Shown piece after piece: positions 41,537 through 50,229 of a stretch of 50,323 nt of DNA. The DNA is from Planococcus koreensis. GTDB taxonomy: Bacteria; Bacillota; Bacilli; Bacillales_A; Planococcaceae. The DNA lies in assembly GCF_004761975.1 (NCBI RefSeq), contig NZ_RQII01000009.1, positions 1-50,323 on the forward strand, in the 5' to 3' direction. Position 1 is the stretch's first letter, and each line of letters opens with the position of its first letter. Made by a program: the position numbers and the translations under genes. The notes under the pieces were generated by a model that worked only from the letters and a program-made list of their open reading frames with translations, ran no database searches and had not been told where the DNA came from.

Positions 41537-42523
41537 TCAGGCAGTTTTTCGTTTGATTAATTTTCCATCGATTTCCACAGCCTTCGCCAACCCCGTGTAA
41601 TCAGCGATTTCAGCCATAATGTATTCGATTGTTTTTTTCACCATTTCTTCAATCGGCTGCTCCCAGGTAGTCAATTGGTAACCTAGCCATGCTGCCATAT
41701 CGATGTTGTCGAATCCGACCACTTTTACGTCTTCTGGAATGCGCAGCGATTTCTTTTTTAATGCATCAATCACGCCAAGCGCCATGATGTCGTTCGCTGC
41801 AAAAATGGCCGATGGAGCGCGTCCTTCATCCACGATGCCCAAAGCTGTTTGAAAGCCGCCTGTATACGTATAATCCGAAGCGTATTTGCGATGTGGAATC
41901 CCTGTTTTCTGCAGGATTTCCATGAAACCGGCTTCCCGTTCCAGGCTCGTCGACGTGTTGCCATTGCCAGAAATATAAACCATATCTTTTACATCCTGGC
42001 TGATCAGGTATTCCGCAACTTTCCTGCTGGCATCCAGGTTATTGCAGCACACCGAATAAAATTCATCCGTGTTTAATTTGCGGTTGAAAAACACAAGCGG
42101 AATGCGGTTTGAGCGGAAGTCCTCAGCTACTTTCAACGACATCGCAGCGTCAGTGATAATGACGCCCGCTACATTGTAATTCAACAATGTTTCCACATCT
42201 TCGGGTTGGATTTCCTCATTTTGGGTGTGCACAAATAAGACACTATAGCCCAGTTTTTTAAACGCGGTCGTGAATTGCTTCAAAACTTGCGGATAAAAGG
42301 GATTCTCGACCCCTTTCATCACCAAGCCGATGATTTTGGTCTTATTGGTGATCAGGCTGCGCGCAAATTCATTTGGCCGATAGCCAAGCTGTTCAGCCGC
42401 TGCCAGCACTTTGGCACGGGTTTTCTCCGATACTTTTGCTCCTTCAAAATAGACCCGTGAAACGGAAGATTGGGATACTCCGGCCAGTTTCGCCACATCA
42501 TTCGCTGTAACCATGTGCTTCAT
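41537..42523 (-). CDS. LacI-family transcriptional regulator
   Basis: A 328-residue repressor. The N-terminal LacI helix-turn-helix is VTANDVAKLAGVSQSSVSRV, with the hinge helix KVLAAAEQLGYRPNEFARSL, then a periplasmic-binding-protein-like ligand domain (IIGLVMKGVENPFYPQ, AIFAANDIMALGVIDALKKK, VKVVGFDNIDMAAW). The ATG used has AAAGGA 9 nt upstream; ATG codons three codons either side are possible. Immediately upstream of the catabolic operon, whose leader carries a matching operator, so it is inferred to be the local substrate-responsive repressor. Confidence 0.93.
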   Translation of the reverse strand: MKHMVTANDVAKLAGVSQSSVSRVYFEGAKVSEKTRAKVLAAAEQLGYRPNEFARSLITNKTKIIGLVMKGVENPFYPQVLKQFTTAFKKLGYSVLFVHTQNEEIQPEDVETLLNYNVAGVIITDAAMSLKVAEDFRSNRIPLVFFNRKLNTDEFYSVCCNNLDASRKVAEYLISQDVKDMVYISGNGNTSTSLEREAGFMEILQKTGIPHRKYASDYTYTGGFQTALGIVDEGRAPSAIFAANDIMALGVIDALKKKSLRIPEDVKVVGFDNIDMAAWLGYQLTTWEQPIEEMVKKTIEYIMAEIADYTGLAKAVEIDGKLIKRKTA

Positions 42524-42607
42524 ATTCTTCATTCCTTTGCGCTTGATATCGAATTCTAGAATACACCATTTTCCTGCTTTTGGCATTTATTTCTTGGATA
42601 ATCCCAT

Positions 42608-42634
42608 AAAAAATGGCCTGTAAACACACAGGCC
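42608..42634 (-). terminator. Terminator after the lipoprotein gene
   Basis: Stem GGCCTGT/ACAGGCC with an A-run that becomes a U-tract on the minus strand. Confidence 0.8.
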
Positions 42635-42644
42635 GGTTACTGGT

Positions 42645-43349
42645 TTATTCAATCGACTCCAAAGAAGACGTCACCCGGAACTCATCCGCTCCTTCTCCCA
42701 TGATAAACTCCCGTTTCACTTCACCGAGCCCTTCGACGTAATAATTGCGGATTGTCGCACCATCATCTTCAAGTTTCTCGGTCATAATTGCATTTTCGAA
42801 ATTAGCGTAAGGTGTTTCCGCAGCAACATCAATCTCTACCACCTCTAAGCCGTCAACTTTATCACCAGCTTCAATCGGCAATTCAAAGTAGCGGGAAATC
42901 GGTTGCAAGGATTTGAGCTCTTCTAGCGGCGGATTGTATTCTTCATAGAATTCCGGTTTCTCAAGAACCAAGTCGGCCGCGCTGTCTGCAATCCGGAAAA
43001 CTTTTAGAATTGTGGTTCCGCCATTGTCTTCGTAGACCGCGATATGGTTCTCTTCCAGAAAAACAGTGCGGACCGTAAGCTGCGCATATTCGTTTCCGTC
43101 TCCTCTAAAATGAGCGGTGGTGCCATCTTTCATGAAAAAGCTGTAAGGGTCGCTTTCCTCGATTGCCGGTTCTTCTGGTTCTTCTGGTTCTTCTGGTTCC
43201 ACCACCGGCTCTTCTGCGGGTTCCTCCGGTTCTTCTGCCGGCGGCTGCCCGCCATTTTCCGGCACTTCCGGTTCAGGCGGCGTTTCCGCTCCACACGCCG
43301 CGAGCAGCATGACCAATAACAACATCATTATAAGCTGAGTAAATTTCAT
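42645..43349 (-). CDS. Lipoprotein with a Glu/Pro-rich linker, unknown function
   Basis: A 234-residue exported lipoprotein: hydrophobic signal with lipobox LLAAC (Cys19), then a low-complexity linker of PEEP/EEPEEP repeats (about residues 22-68), then a roughly 165-residue soluble domain (SYFFMKDGTTAHF-like start SDPYSFFMKDGTTAHFRGDG; end EVKREFIMGEGADEFRVTSS) of the type of small uncharacterised Bacillales lipoproteins. GGGGAG at 6-nt spacing favours the second of two ATGs. Monocistronic, between the catabolic operon regulator and the polysaccharide operon. Confidence 0.85.
   Translation of the reverse strand: MKFTQLIMMLLLVMLLAACGAETPPEPEVPENGGQPPAEEPEEPAEEPVVEPEEPEEPEEPAIEESDPYSFFMKDGTTAHFRGDGNEYAQLTVRTVFLEENHIAVYEDNGGTTILKVFRIADSAADLVLEKPEFYEEYNPPLEELKSLQPISRYFELPIEAGDKVDGLEVVEIDVAAETPYANFENAIMTEKLEDDGATIRNYYVEGLGEVKREFIMGEGADEFRVTSSLESIE
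43161..43200. repeat. 9-bp tandem repeat encoding the EEP linker
   Basis: Repeated TTCTTCTGG units in the lipoprotein gene encode successive Glu-Glu-Pro on the minus strand; a site where slipped-strand changes would alter linker length without shifting frame. Confidence 0.7.
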
Positions 43350-43383
43350 AGCCATCTCCCCATTTCTCAGAATAAGACGCCAA

Positions 43384-43418
43384 TAAAAAGCAAGTCTAGC
43401 TGTTGAGCTGCGCTTGCT
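43384..43418 (-). terminator. Terminator of the polysaccharide operon
   Basis: Stem AGCAAG-AGCT/AGCT-CTTGCT with a small internal loop, and a U-rich tail on the minus strand. Confidence 0.7.
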
Positions 43419-43489
43419 TCATTTTGGCTATGGCTTACTTGAATCGCAAAAGGGCCATCCCTCAACGGAATGTCCCCTCAGCTCCCTTA

Positions 43490-44692
43490 TCAATTATTGA
43501 ACAGGTTTTTAATGACACGGATCACTCGATTTTGCTGTGCGGCCGTCATATTCGATCCGGATGGCAGGCACAAGCCGCATCGGAAAATCTTTTCACTGAC
43601 TGCTTCGCCATCGCCATCTTTGTAGAATGGCGCATCTTTGAATAATTCTTGCTGGTGCAGCGGGTTCCAAATATTGCGGGATTCGATTTCCTCTGTCTCA
43701 AGGGCGCGCTTGATGTTTTCAGGCGTCAATGCGGTAATATCGGTGTTAAGCGTGAAGGCGCTCAGCCAGCGGTTCGAACGCGTATCTTCCAGTTCCGGCT
43801 GGAATTCAATAGCTTCGATGTCCTTGAAGGCTTCCGCGTACCTAGCATAAATTGCACGCCGGGCATTGACGCGGTCTTCGATCGCCTCTAATTGCGCTCT
43901 GCCGACTCCTGCAAGAATGTTGCTCATCCGATAATTATAGCCAACTTCATGGTGTTTATAATACGGTGCGGGATCCTTTGCCTGGGAAGCAAGAAATCTG
44001 GCTTTCACCAGCGCTTGGGCATCATTGGAAATCAGCATTCCCCCGCTTGATGCCGTGATGATTTTATTGCCATTGAAGGAATAGATGCCAAACTTGCCAA
44101 GGGTTCCGCTGCTGCGGCCTTTGTAAAGAGAGCCAAGCGATTCCGCTGCATCTTCTATGATGGGAACGCCATACTCGTTGCAGATTTCAAGCAATTCGTC
44201 CATCTGCGCGCTTTGGCCGTATAAATTGACGACAATGACCGCTTTAGGCAATTTGCCTTCTTCTGCCGATGCCACAAAGGCTTTGCGGAGTGCAGCCGGA
44301 GACATGTTCCATGTCTGTTCTTCCGCATCGATGAATACCGGTTCTGCCCCTTCGTATAAGATAGGGTTTGCGCTGGCAACGAATGTCAGTGATGAACAAA
44401 ATACGCGATCCCCTTTGCCGACACCCAATAAATGAAGAGCCAAATGGATTGCGGCCGTGCCAGAACTCAGTGCAGCCCCGGCTGCCGCTCCTGTATACGC
44501 AGCAAGTTCAGCCTCGAACTTGTCGACATTCGGTCCGATTGGAGCAATCCAATTGGTATCGAATGCTTCGTTGATGTATTTCATTTCGTTTCCGGTCATA
44601 TGAGGAGAAGAAAGGAAAATCTTTTCCTTCTGGTATGGTGCCTGGATGAAAAGATTTGTGCTTTGGTTTTGCTCAATCGGTAAAATCTTCAT
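43490..44692 (-). CDS. DegT/DnrJ/EryC1/StrS-family sugar aminotransferase
   Basis: PLP aminotransferase of about 400 residues that aminates a nucleotide-linked 4-keto sugar. Motifs: SSGTAAIHLALHLLGVGKGD, VEDAAESLG-type IIEDAAESLGSLYKGRSSGTLGKFGIYSFNGNKIITASSGGML with the PLP lysine in NGNK, and NYRMSNILAGVGRAQLE. Same family as EpsN/PglE. The ATG has GGGGTG 8 nt upstream. Last gene of the operon; with the PglF-like dehydratase it would make UDP-4-amino-4,6-dideoxy-GlcNAc. No acetyltransferase (PglD/EpsM) is seen nearby. Confidence 0.92.
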   Translation of the reverse strand: MKILPIEQNQSTNLFIQAPYQKEKIFLSSPHMTGNEMKYINEAFDTNWIAPIGPNVDKFEAELAAYTGAAAGAALSSGTAAIHLALHLLGVGKGDRVFCSSLTFVASANPILYEGAEPVFIDAEEQTWNMSPAALRKAFVASAEEGKLPKAVIVVNLYGQSAQMDELLEICNEYGVPIIEDAAESLGSLYKGRSSGTLGKFGIYSFNGNKIITASSGGMLISNDAQALVKARFLASQAKDPAPYYKHHEVGYNYRMSNILAGVGRAQLEAIEDRVNARRAIYARYAEAFKDIEAIEFQPELEDTRSNRWLSAFTLNTDITALTPENIKRALETEEIESRNIWNPLHQQELFKDAPFYKDGDGEAVSEKIFRCGLCLPSGSNMTAAQQNRVIRVIKNLFNN

Positions 44693-44749
44693 CAATAAAT
44701 CACCCCATCAAATTCCAGCATTACGCCTATTTTTCTTGCAAGCAGTTCG

Positions 44750-46114
44750 TTATCCATTCAGGTTGTTGATCACCAGCCGGAATTTACTGTTCGGCTGCAC
44801 AGGAATCTCTTCTACGATGCGCATATTAAATCGCATGTCGCTGCCAAAAATATAAACCATTTCTTCATGAATCGATTCTGTCATGGCGTTCGTATAGCTT
44901 TCCGCCGCTTCAATCATGACGTCGATGACATCCGGCGAATTTTGGATAAATTGTATTTTCCGGATGCTGTCGGAAAAACGGCTGCTGGCCATAGACATAT
45001 ACAAAGCCGTGAATTTGCCTTTGCTTTTCGATTGGAGATAATCATCCCCCCGGTCCTGTAAAGGATGGACGACCGGATGAGAGCTGCCGCATTCGCAATA
45101 TCCACCATCTTTCGCCATATCGATGCGTTCTCCGGTTTTGTAGCGGATCAGCGGCGTTCCATACGTATTGAAGCCCGTTATGATCATTTCCTTGTCAATT
45201 GTTGTTTCGATGATGCCTGAGCTCAAATTATAATGCAGCCTGCCTTTCGGACATTCCGTTATGAACGGCGCGCCTTCTGTAGAAGCATAATGATTGCGGA
45301 CCGGGCAATCGAATGCCATTTCAATTTCCCGGCGGTGCTGCGGTGTCAAGGTTTCAGCGGTAGAAAAAATCGCAATAGGATGGAACGACAAGATGATCCG
45401 GTGCTGGTTGATGTATTTCGCCACTTCATAAAGGGCTGAAGGCAGCCCATCGATGAAGTCCGGCTGATAGCCATCCAGGTTCTCCACAAAAAAACCTGCG
45501 TTCTTTTCATTGCAATAATAAGCGGAATACAAGCGCTGTTTGCTTGAATAATTGTCGCGCCAGAACACCTTTTTCTGCTGCCGCTTTGGTATAAAGCGAT
45601 TGGAGCTGAAAGAAGCTCTTTTCATTTCCAAGTTGGTGACGCCATGCTGTTTTTTGAAAAAATCCAGAAACGCCATATGCTTTTGCATGTCCTCTTTAGT
45701 GAACAGGAATTTCAGCGGAATGCCCGCTGAATCCAAGGTATGGGAAACGATGGCGGAGTTTTCGGGGATGGTGTACATGGAAGTGATGTTCTCCCGGACC
45801 ATCTCCTTTTCCAGCACTGGCAATCTCTTCAAGTCATCTACTGTTTTTATTGAGCTGATGTCGATCCCTTTGTAGAAATCCTGGTAAAATGGGCTCTTTT
45901 CAAAGGCATGTTTGACTAGCTTCTGGAGTTCCTGCTGCTGATAGTTTTTTTCATAAACCGCATCAGAATAATCCCGTTTGCCCAATTCTTTCAGGTATTT
46001 GAAGTAAATGTTGCCATATCGGCTTTTTGTCCTTCTGTATCCCTCCACGCTCGCAAAAAGGTTTTGGAAGTAAATCGGCGAATTGTCGTATATTCTCATG
46101 GGCAAATCACGCAT
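44750..46114 (-). CDS. CapK-like adenylate-forming protein (phenylacetate-CoA ligase family)
   Basis: A 454-residue protein of the CapK/PaaK branch of adenylate-forming enzymes, frequently found in polysaccharide loci with unclear function. The N-terminal segment LQKLVKHAFEKSPFYQDFYKG is typical; the core motifs are YASTEGAPFITECP and TYGTPLIRYKTGERIDM, with a CGSSHPVV Cys motif (YCECGSSHP) near the end. AAAGGAGG at 8-nt spacing sets the ATG. It sits between a sugar dehydratase and an aminotransferase, so it may activate an acid for N- or O-acylation of the amino sugar. Confidence 0.85.
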   Translation of the reverse strand: MRDLPMRIYDNSPIYFQNLFASVEGYRRTKSRYGNIYFKYLKELGKRDYSDAVYEKNYQQQELQKLVKHAFEKSPFYQDFYKGIDISSIKTVDDLKRLPVLEKEMVRENITSMYTIPENSAIVSHTLDSAGIPLKFLFTKEDMQKHMAFLDFFKKQHGVTNLEMKRASFSSNRFIPKRQQKKVFWRDNYSSKQRLYSAYYCNEKNAGFFVENLDGYQPDFIDGLPSALYEVAKYINQHRIILSFHPIAIFSTAETLTPQHRREIEMAFDCPVRNHYASTEGAPFITECPKGRLHYNLSSGIIETTIDKEMIITGFNTYGTPLIRYKTGERIDMAKDGGYCECGSSHPVVHPLQDRGDDYLQSKSKGKFTALYMSMASSRFSDSIRKIQFIQNSPDVIDVMIEAAESYTNAMTESIHEEMVYIFGSDMRFNMRIVEEIPVQPNSKFRLVINNLNG

Positions 46115-46191
46115 CCGCACTTCCTCCTTTAATGTATTTTCTCTAGTAGTATTGGTGCTTCATCAAGGATGGCAGACGGTTTCTCAAAAAC

Positions 46192-48057
46192 CTATGCGAA
46201 CTTGCCCTCTGCTTTCGCTTTCCATTGATCTTGCCATTCAGGCGGCTGGCCATTTTCCGGCCGCTTGCGGTTAGCGAGTTTCAGCAGGATCTCCTTCGTT
46301 TCCTCAGGACCTAAATCCGGAAGCTGTTTCAGGACACGGCTCATCTCGACTTGGCTGATTGGAGTCGCCTTGCCGATATAGATTTTCGGGAAAATCTTAT
46401 CTGTCTGTATTTCACTTTCATCAAGCAATTCCTCGTATAGTTTCTCTCCCGGACGCATGCCCGAAAATTGGATTTTGATGTCGTTTTCTTCGAATCCTGA
46501 AAGTTTGATCAAGTTCCGTGCAAGATCGACGATTTTCACCGGTTCGCCCATATCCAGAACGAACACCTCACCGCCAGAAGCAAGCAGCCCAGCTTGGATT
46601 ACCAGCCTAGAAGCTTCCGGAATAGTCATGAAATACCGCGTCATATTTTCATCCGTTACGGTGATCGGCCCGCCTGCTGCAATCTGCTGCTTAAATAACG
46701 GAACGACACTGCCGCGTGAACCCAGAACATTGCCGAAGCGGACTGCTGCAAAAGTGGTTTTGCTGTTGACAGCCAAATTCTGTACGATCATTTCCGCAAA
46801 GCGTTTCGTCGCCCCCATAATATTCGGAGGATTGACGGCCTTATCTGTGGAAATCATGACAAAACTTCCTACACCGAACTTATCAGCGGCTTCAGCCACG
46901 TTTTTGGTCCCGAAAACATTGTTTTTGACCGCTTCCAGCGGGTTCGCTTCCATCAACGGTACATGTTTATGTGCCGCAGCATGATAGATGAGATCCGGTT
47001 TGAGTGTTTTGATGACGTGGAAGATGCGCTCCCTATCCTGGACATCCGCAATGATTGGCACAATTTTCGTCGTTTTCGGCACTTTTGCCCGCAATTCCAT
47101 ATCAATGGTGTAGATGGAATTCTCGCCATGCCCCAAAAGCAGGATTTCTGCAGGATTGAATTTGGCGATTTGCCGGCAGATTTCAGAACCGATCGAGCCG
47201 CCTGCACCTGTTACCATGATCGACTTGCCGCTCAGTTGTTCACTGATCGCTTGCATATCCAGCTTGACTTCCTCGCGGCCGAGCAAGTCTTCGATTTTCA
47301 CATCGCGGATATCGCTGACCTGGATTTTCCCGGTCATCAAATCCTCGATTCTCGGAATGGTCTGTGTTTTCGCGCCGGTATCCAAACATTTTTTTGTCAG
47401 TTCCGCCATCGCTTTTTTGGATAATGAAGGGATCGCGATAACGATTTGATCAATGCGGTGGTCTACGACATAAGCTGGGATATTGTCGATTGAGCCGACA
47501 ACTTCGATGCCGAGCATCTCAAGTCCCCATTTCTTCTTGTCATCATCCACAAAAATTACCGGATTTCTTCCCCATTCCGGATTATCCTTCATATGCCTTG
47601 CTATCATTCTTCCTGCCTGTCCTGCACCGATAACCATTGTCCGGCTAGTCAAAACCGCTTTACGTTTGATCGCCTGTTCCTGGATCAAGCGCAGCGAAAG
47701 CCGCGAAGCTCCGAAAAAGAAAACCAGCAGCAGCCACGAAAGCATCAGCGTTCTCACATATAATTGTGCAGAATACGTATACTGCATGACCGCTGCTACA
47801 AAAATGGTAAACGTCACTGCCATGACAATCGACTTGAGTTCATCGATTGAAGCATATGCCCAAATTTTCCGGTACAGACCGTAATGCCAGGCAAACGAGT
47901 GCCACGCGATGAACAGCGTGATTGTGCTGATGAACAGCATTTCGTTTGTTAATACACTGGCATACGGATATAAGAATAAATAACAGGCATAGATAGAAGA
48001 AATAATAATCAACGAATCGATGAAGAATAATGAAAGGTATCTTTTCTTAATCGTCAA
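46192..48057 (-). CDS. Membrane-bound UDP-GlcNAc 4,6-dehydratase family protein (EpsC/CapD/PglF)
   Basis: A 621-residue protein. Four N-terminal membrane helices (about residues 8-115) are followed by a CoA-binding-like Rossmann domain (MVIGAGQAGRMIARH) and a catalytic extended SDR domain (MVTGAGGSIGSEICRQ). The active site is STDKAVNPPNIMGATKR, with the Met-x3-Lys that replaces Tyr-x3-Lys in this family. It makes the 4-keto-6-deoxy sugar used by the aminotransferase. A TTG start is inferred from GGGG 8 nt upstream. Third polysaccharide gene after the Wzz and kinase genes. Confidence 0.94.
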   Translation of the reverse strand: MTIKKRYLSLFFIDSLIIISSIYACYLFLYPYASVLTNEMLFISTITLFIAWHSFAWHYGLYRKIWAYASIDELKSIVMAVTFTIFVAAVMQYTYSAQLYVRTLMLSWLLLVFFFGASRLSLRLIQEQAIKRKAVLTSRTMVIGAGQAGRMIARHMKDNPEWGRNPVIFVDDDKKKWGLEMLGIEVVGSIDNIPAYVVDHRIDQIVIAIPSLSKKAMAELTKKCLDTGAKTQTIPRIEDLMTGKIQVSDIRDVKIEDLLGREEVKLDMQAISEQLSGKSIMVTGAGGSIGSEICRQIAKFNPAEILLLGHGENSIYTIDMELRAKVPKTTKIVPIIADVQDRERIFHVIKTLKPDLIYHAAAHKHVPLMEANPLEAVKNNVFGTKNVAEAADKFGVGSFVMISTDKAVNPPNIMGATKRFAEMIVQNLAVNSKTTFAAVRFGNVLGSRGSVVPLFKQQIAAGGPITVTDENMTRYFMTIPEASRLVIQAGLLASGGEVFVLDMGEPVKIVDLARNLIKLSGFEENDIKIQFSGMRPGEKLYEELLDESEIQTDKIFPKIYIGKATPISQVEMSRVLKQLPDLGPEETKEILLKLANRKRPENGQPPEWQDQWKAKAEGKFA

Positions 48058-48097
48058 TTGAATTACCCCATCTCATCTCTGTTTTTTACTGCTGCTA

Positions 48098-48793
48098 TTA
48101 ATCCCCGTAAGCTTGGTAATAATAAGTATCTTTGCTGATTTCATAATTATTCATGACCACACCCATGATGAACGCCTTCGAAGTCACCAGCGCGTCTCTT
48201 GCTTTAGTGACGCTTTCCTTCTCGGATCTGCCGGTATTGACGACCAATACAGTAGCGTCGCATTTATTCGCCAGGATTTTCGAATCGGTTACCGACAATA
48301 GCGGCGGCGAGTCGAAAATGATCAAATCGTATTTTTCCTTCATCTCTTCGATTAATGAGTCAAGCGCCGGAGAGCTGAGCAATTCAGCTGGATTTGGCGG
48401 AATCTGGCCGCATAACAGCAAGTCGAGCCCCACCACACCGCTTCGTTTCACGCTATCCTGGAGCCTGCCTTTTTTCAGCAGAAGATTCGACAGGCCGACT
48501 TTATTCGCTTGCTGGAAGGTATGGTGCAATGTCGGGCGCCTCATATCTGCGTCGACAAGCAGCACGCGTTTTCCGGCTTCGGCAAACACAATTGCCATAT
48601 TGCAGGAAGTTGTCGATTTCCCTTCCTCTTTCGCTGCCGATGTAAAGAGGATTGTCTGTGTATCAGGGCCTGGCATAGAGAAATTGATATTCGTCCGGAT
48701 CGTACGGTATTGTTCAGTAGTTATGGATTGGGGGTTAGTACGAACCACCAATTTTCGTCCCACCGATCGATTTGATTTTTTCGCTGTCCACAT
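48098..48793 (-). CDS. CpsD/CapB-family tyrosine-protein kinase
   Basis: BY-kinase of 231 residues controlling polysaccharide assembly with its Wzz-like partner. EQYRTIRTNI precedes the P-loop SAAKEEGKSTTSCNMA; Walker A-prime is VLLVDADMRRPTLH and Walker B is LIIFDSPP. The C-terminal Tyr cluster TYYYQAYGD is the autophosphorylation site. AAGGAG lies 10 nt before the ATG, which gives a 59-bp overlap with the end of the Wzz gene; internal later starts are possible. Confidence 0.94.
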   Translation of the reverse strand: MWTAKKSNRSVGRKLVVRTNPQSITTEQYRTIRTNINFSMPGPDTQTILFTSAAKEEGKSTTSCNMAIVFAEAGKRVLLVDADMRRPTLHHTFQQANKVGLSNLLLKKGRLQDSVKRSGVVGLDLLLCGQIPPNPAELLSSPALDSLIEEMKEKYDLIIFDSPPLLSVTDSKILANKCDATVLVVNTGRSEKESVTKARDALVTSKAFIMGVVMNNYEISKDTYYYQAYGD

Positions 48794-49523
48794 CTACCAA
48801 CAACTCCTTCTTATCTTTTAATGTCGAAGATCTGCGTTCTTCCTTGCCGCCCTCAGTGCGGCTTACGATGCCCAGTACATTAAGGCCGACTATCGCTTCG
48901 ATGTCTTCCTCAGTACGGATTGTGGTGTTCATCTGGTCAAGTAAAATGGCAAGCCCTGTTCCGAGCATCAGCCCGATGATGGCCCCGACACCCATATTGA
49001 ATAGCGGGTCCGGCTTAACTGGTTCTGGATCAATCGGTACAATAGCCGGCGCCAGGATGTTGACATTATCGACTTTCATCAAGTTCTTAATTTCAGCCTG
49101 GAATACGGATGCCGTCGTATTAGCGATCAAGACCGCTTTTTCCATCGAGGCGTCTTCCACATCCAACGTCACTACCTGTGAATTTTCGATATTCGATACC
49201 GTAATGCGTTCGTTCAATTCGGCGACCGTCTCGTTTAAGCCAAGCTCTTCGATGACCGCTGACAAAATGGTCGGGCTTTTGATGATGACATTATACGTGC
49301 TGATCAATTGGATATTTGCATCAATGTCCTGCGTATTGAACGGCTGCGCCGCCGTTGTATTCTGGTTGACCAGAATTTGCGTCGAAGCCTGATAAATCGG
49401 CTTCATCATGGTGTAGCTGACAAGCCCGCTTAACGCAACGAACAGCAAAGTCACCATAATAATCAGTGGAAGCCGCTTGCGCAAAGCCTTTAAAAATTCT
49501 TTGACGTTGAATGTACTCTCCAT
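48735..49523 (-). CDS. Wzz/YveK-type chain-length regulator, kinase activator
   Basis: A 262-residue membrane protein. N-terminal helix about 19-41, extracellular domain with PIYQASTQILVNQNTT and YNVIIKSPTILSAVIEELGL, second helix about 177-199 preceded by the Pro-rich IVPIDPEPVKPDPLFN, then a cytoplasmic tail (SRTEGGKEERRSSTLKDKKE) that should contact and activate the CpsD kinase encoded next. AGAGG lies before the ATG. Second gene of the polysaccharide operon. Confidence 0.94.
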   Translation of the reverse strand: MESTFNVKEFLKALRKRLPLIIMVTLLFVALSGLVSYTMMKPIYQASTQILVNQNTTAAQPFNTQDIDANIQLISTYNVIIKSPTILSAVIEELGLNETVAELNERITVSNIENSQVVTLDVEDASMEKAVLIANTTASVFQAEIKNLMKVDNVNILAPAIVPIDPEPVKPDPLFNMGVGAIIGLMLGTGLAILLDQMNTTIRTEEDIEAIVGLNVLGIVSRTEGGKEERRSSTLKDKKELLVDVDSEKIKSIGGTKIGGSY

Positions 49524-49562
49524 TTCCTGACACCTCTGTTTCCAATGAATTTTGTGATGCTT

Positions 49563-49988
49563 TTAACGCAATTGCTTTTCAGCAAATTGTCCAATGTAGA
49601 AGACTTTTGAATATTTGCCGTTAGAGGCGTTTAACATAAGGATGATCCAAAGCACCAAACCAATTGGCAATAAGATCACTCCTGATAACCAGCCGATGAC
49701 TGGAAGCATCCCAAGGACGGTGAATACAGTTACGAATGCGATTGACAGCAAAATCGACTGCAGCGCATGAAAACGCACGAAGCGATTTTCTTTTTCGACA
49801 ATAAGGAGCAGGAACCCGGTTACAAAACCGAATAGGTAAGCCAGCGATCCGGCATGATTTTCGCTCAGCCCGATGGCTGTACCAGTGGGGCCGGAAGCTC
49901 TTAGCGCTTCTGGGCGTTTAAATACAGTCTGGCTATCGAAATTGCCAAGCTGCCGATCGTCTGTGATTTTAAAATTGTTTTCAACCAT
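49563..49988 (-). CDS. DUF4870-type small membrane protein
   Basis: A 141-residue protein: about 45 soluble residues, then SENHAGSLAYLFGFVTGFLLLIVEKENRFVRFHALQS, the DUF4870/Tic20-like signature with three to four membrane helices, ending GKYSKVFYIGQFAEKQLR. AAGGAGG is 8 nt before the ATG. It lies 39 bp upstream of the Wzz gene on the same strand and may be the operon's first gene or an independent one. Function unknown. Confidence 0.88.
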   Translation of the reverse strand: MVENNFKITDDRQLGNFDSQTVFKRPEALRASGPTGTAIGLSENHAGSLAYLFGFVTGFLLLIVEKENRFVRFHALQSILLSIAFVTVFTVLGMLPVIGWLSGVILLPIGLVLWIILMLNASNGKYSKVFYIGQFAEKQLR

Positions 49989-50198
49989 TTTCTTTTCCTC
50001 CTTTATTCTCAATCATTTGACCTAATACTAAAGAGGCAAGGTTAAAACAAAGTTAAATAGATTTAATTATTGAAATATTTTTAAATTAAGCGCAATTAGC
50101 TTATTTTTATTTAAATTAAGCAATCGATATTCTGCAAAAAAGCTTCGGCACATGAAAGTGCGTTGGAGCGTAATGAAAAGGGTTAACATCAAACAAAA

Positions 50199-50225
50199 AC
50201 AGCCCCGCCGGGATGGCGGGGCTGT
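50199..50225 (-). terminator. Terminator hairpin at the right edge
   Basis: Perfect 11-bp GC-rich stem (50199-50209 with 50215-50225). The A-run at 50191-50199 makes it a terminator for a minus-strand gene lying to the right of the window. Confidence 0.8.
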
Positions 50226-50229
50226 CAGG

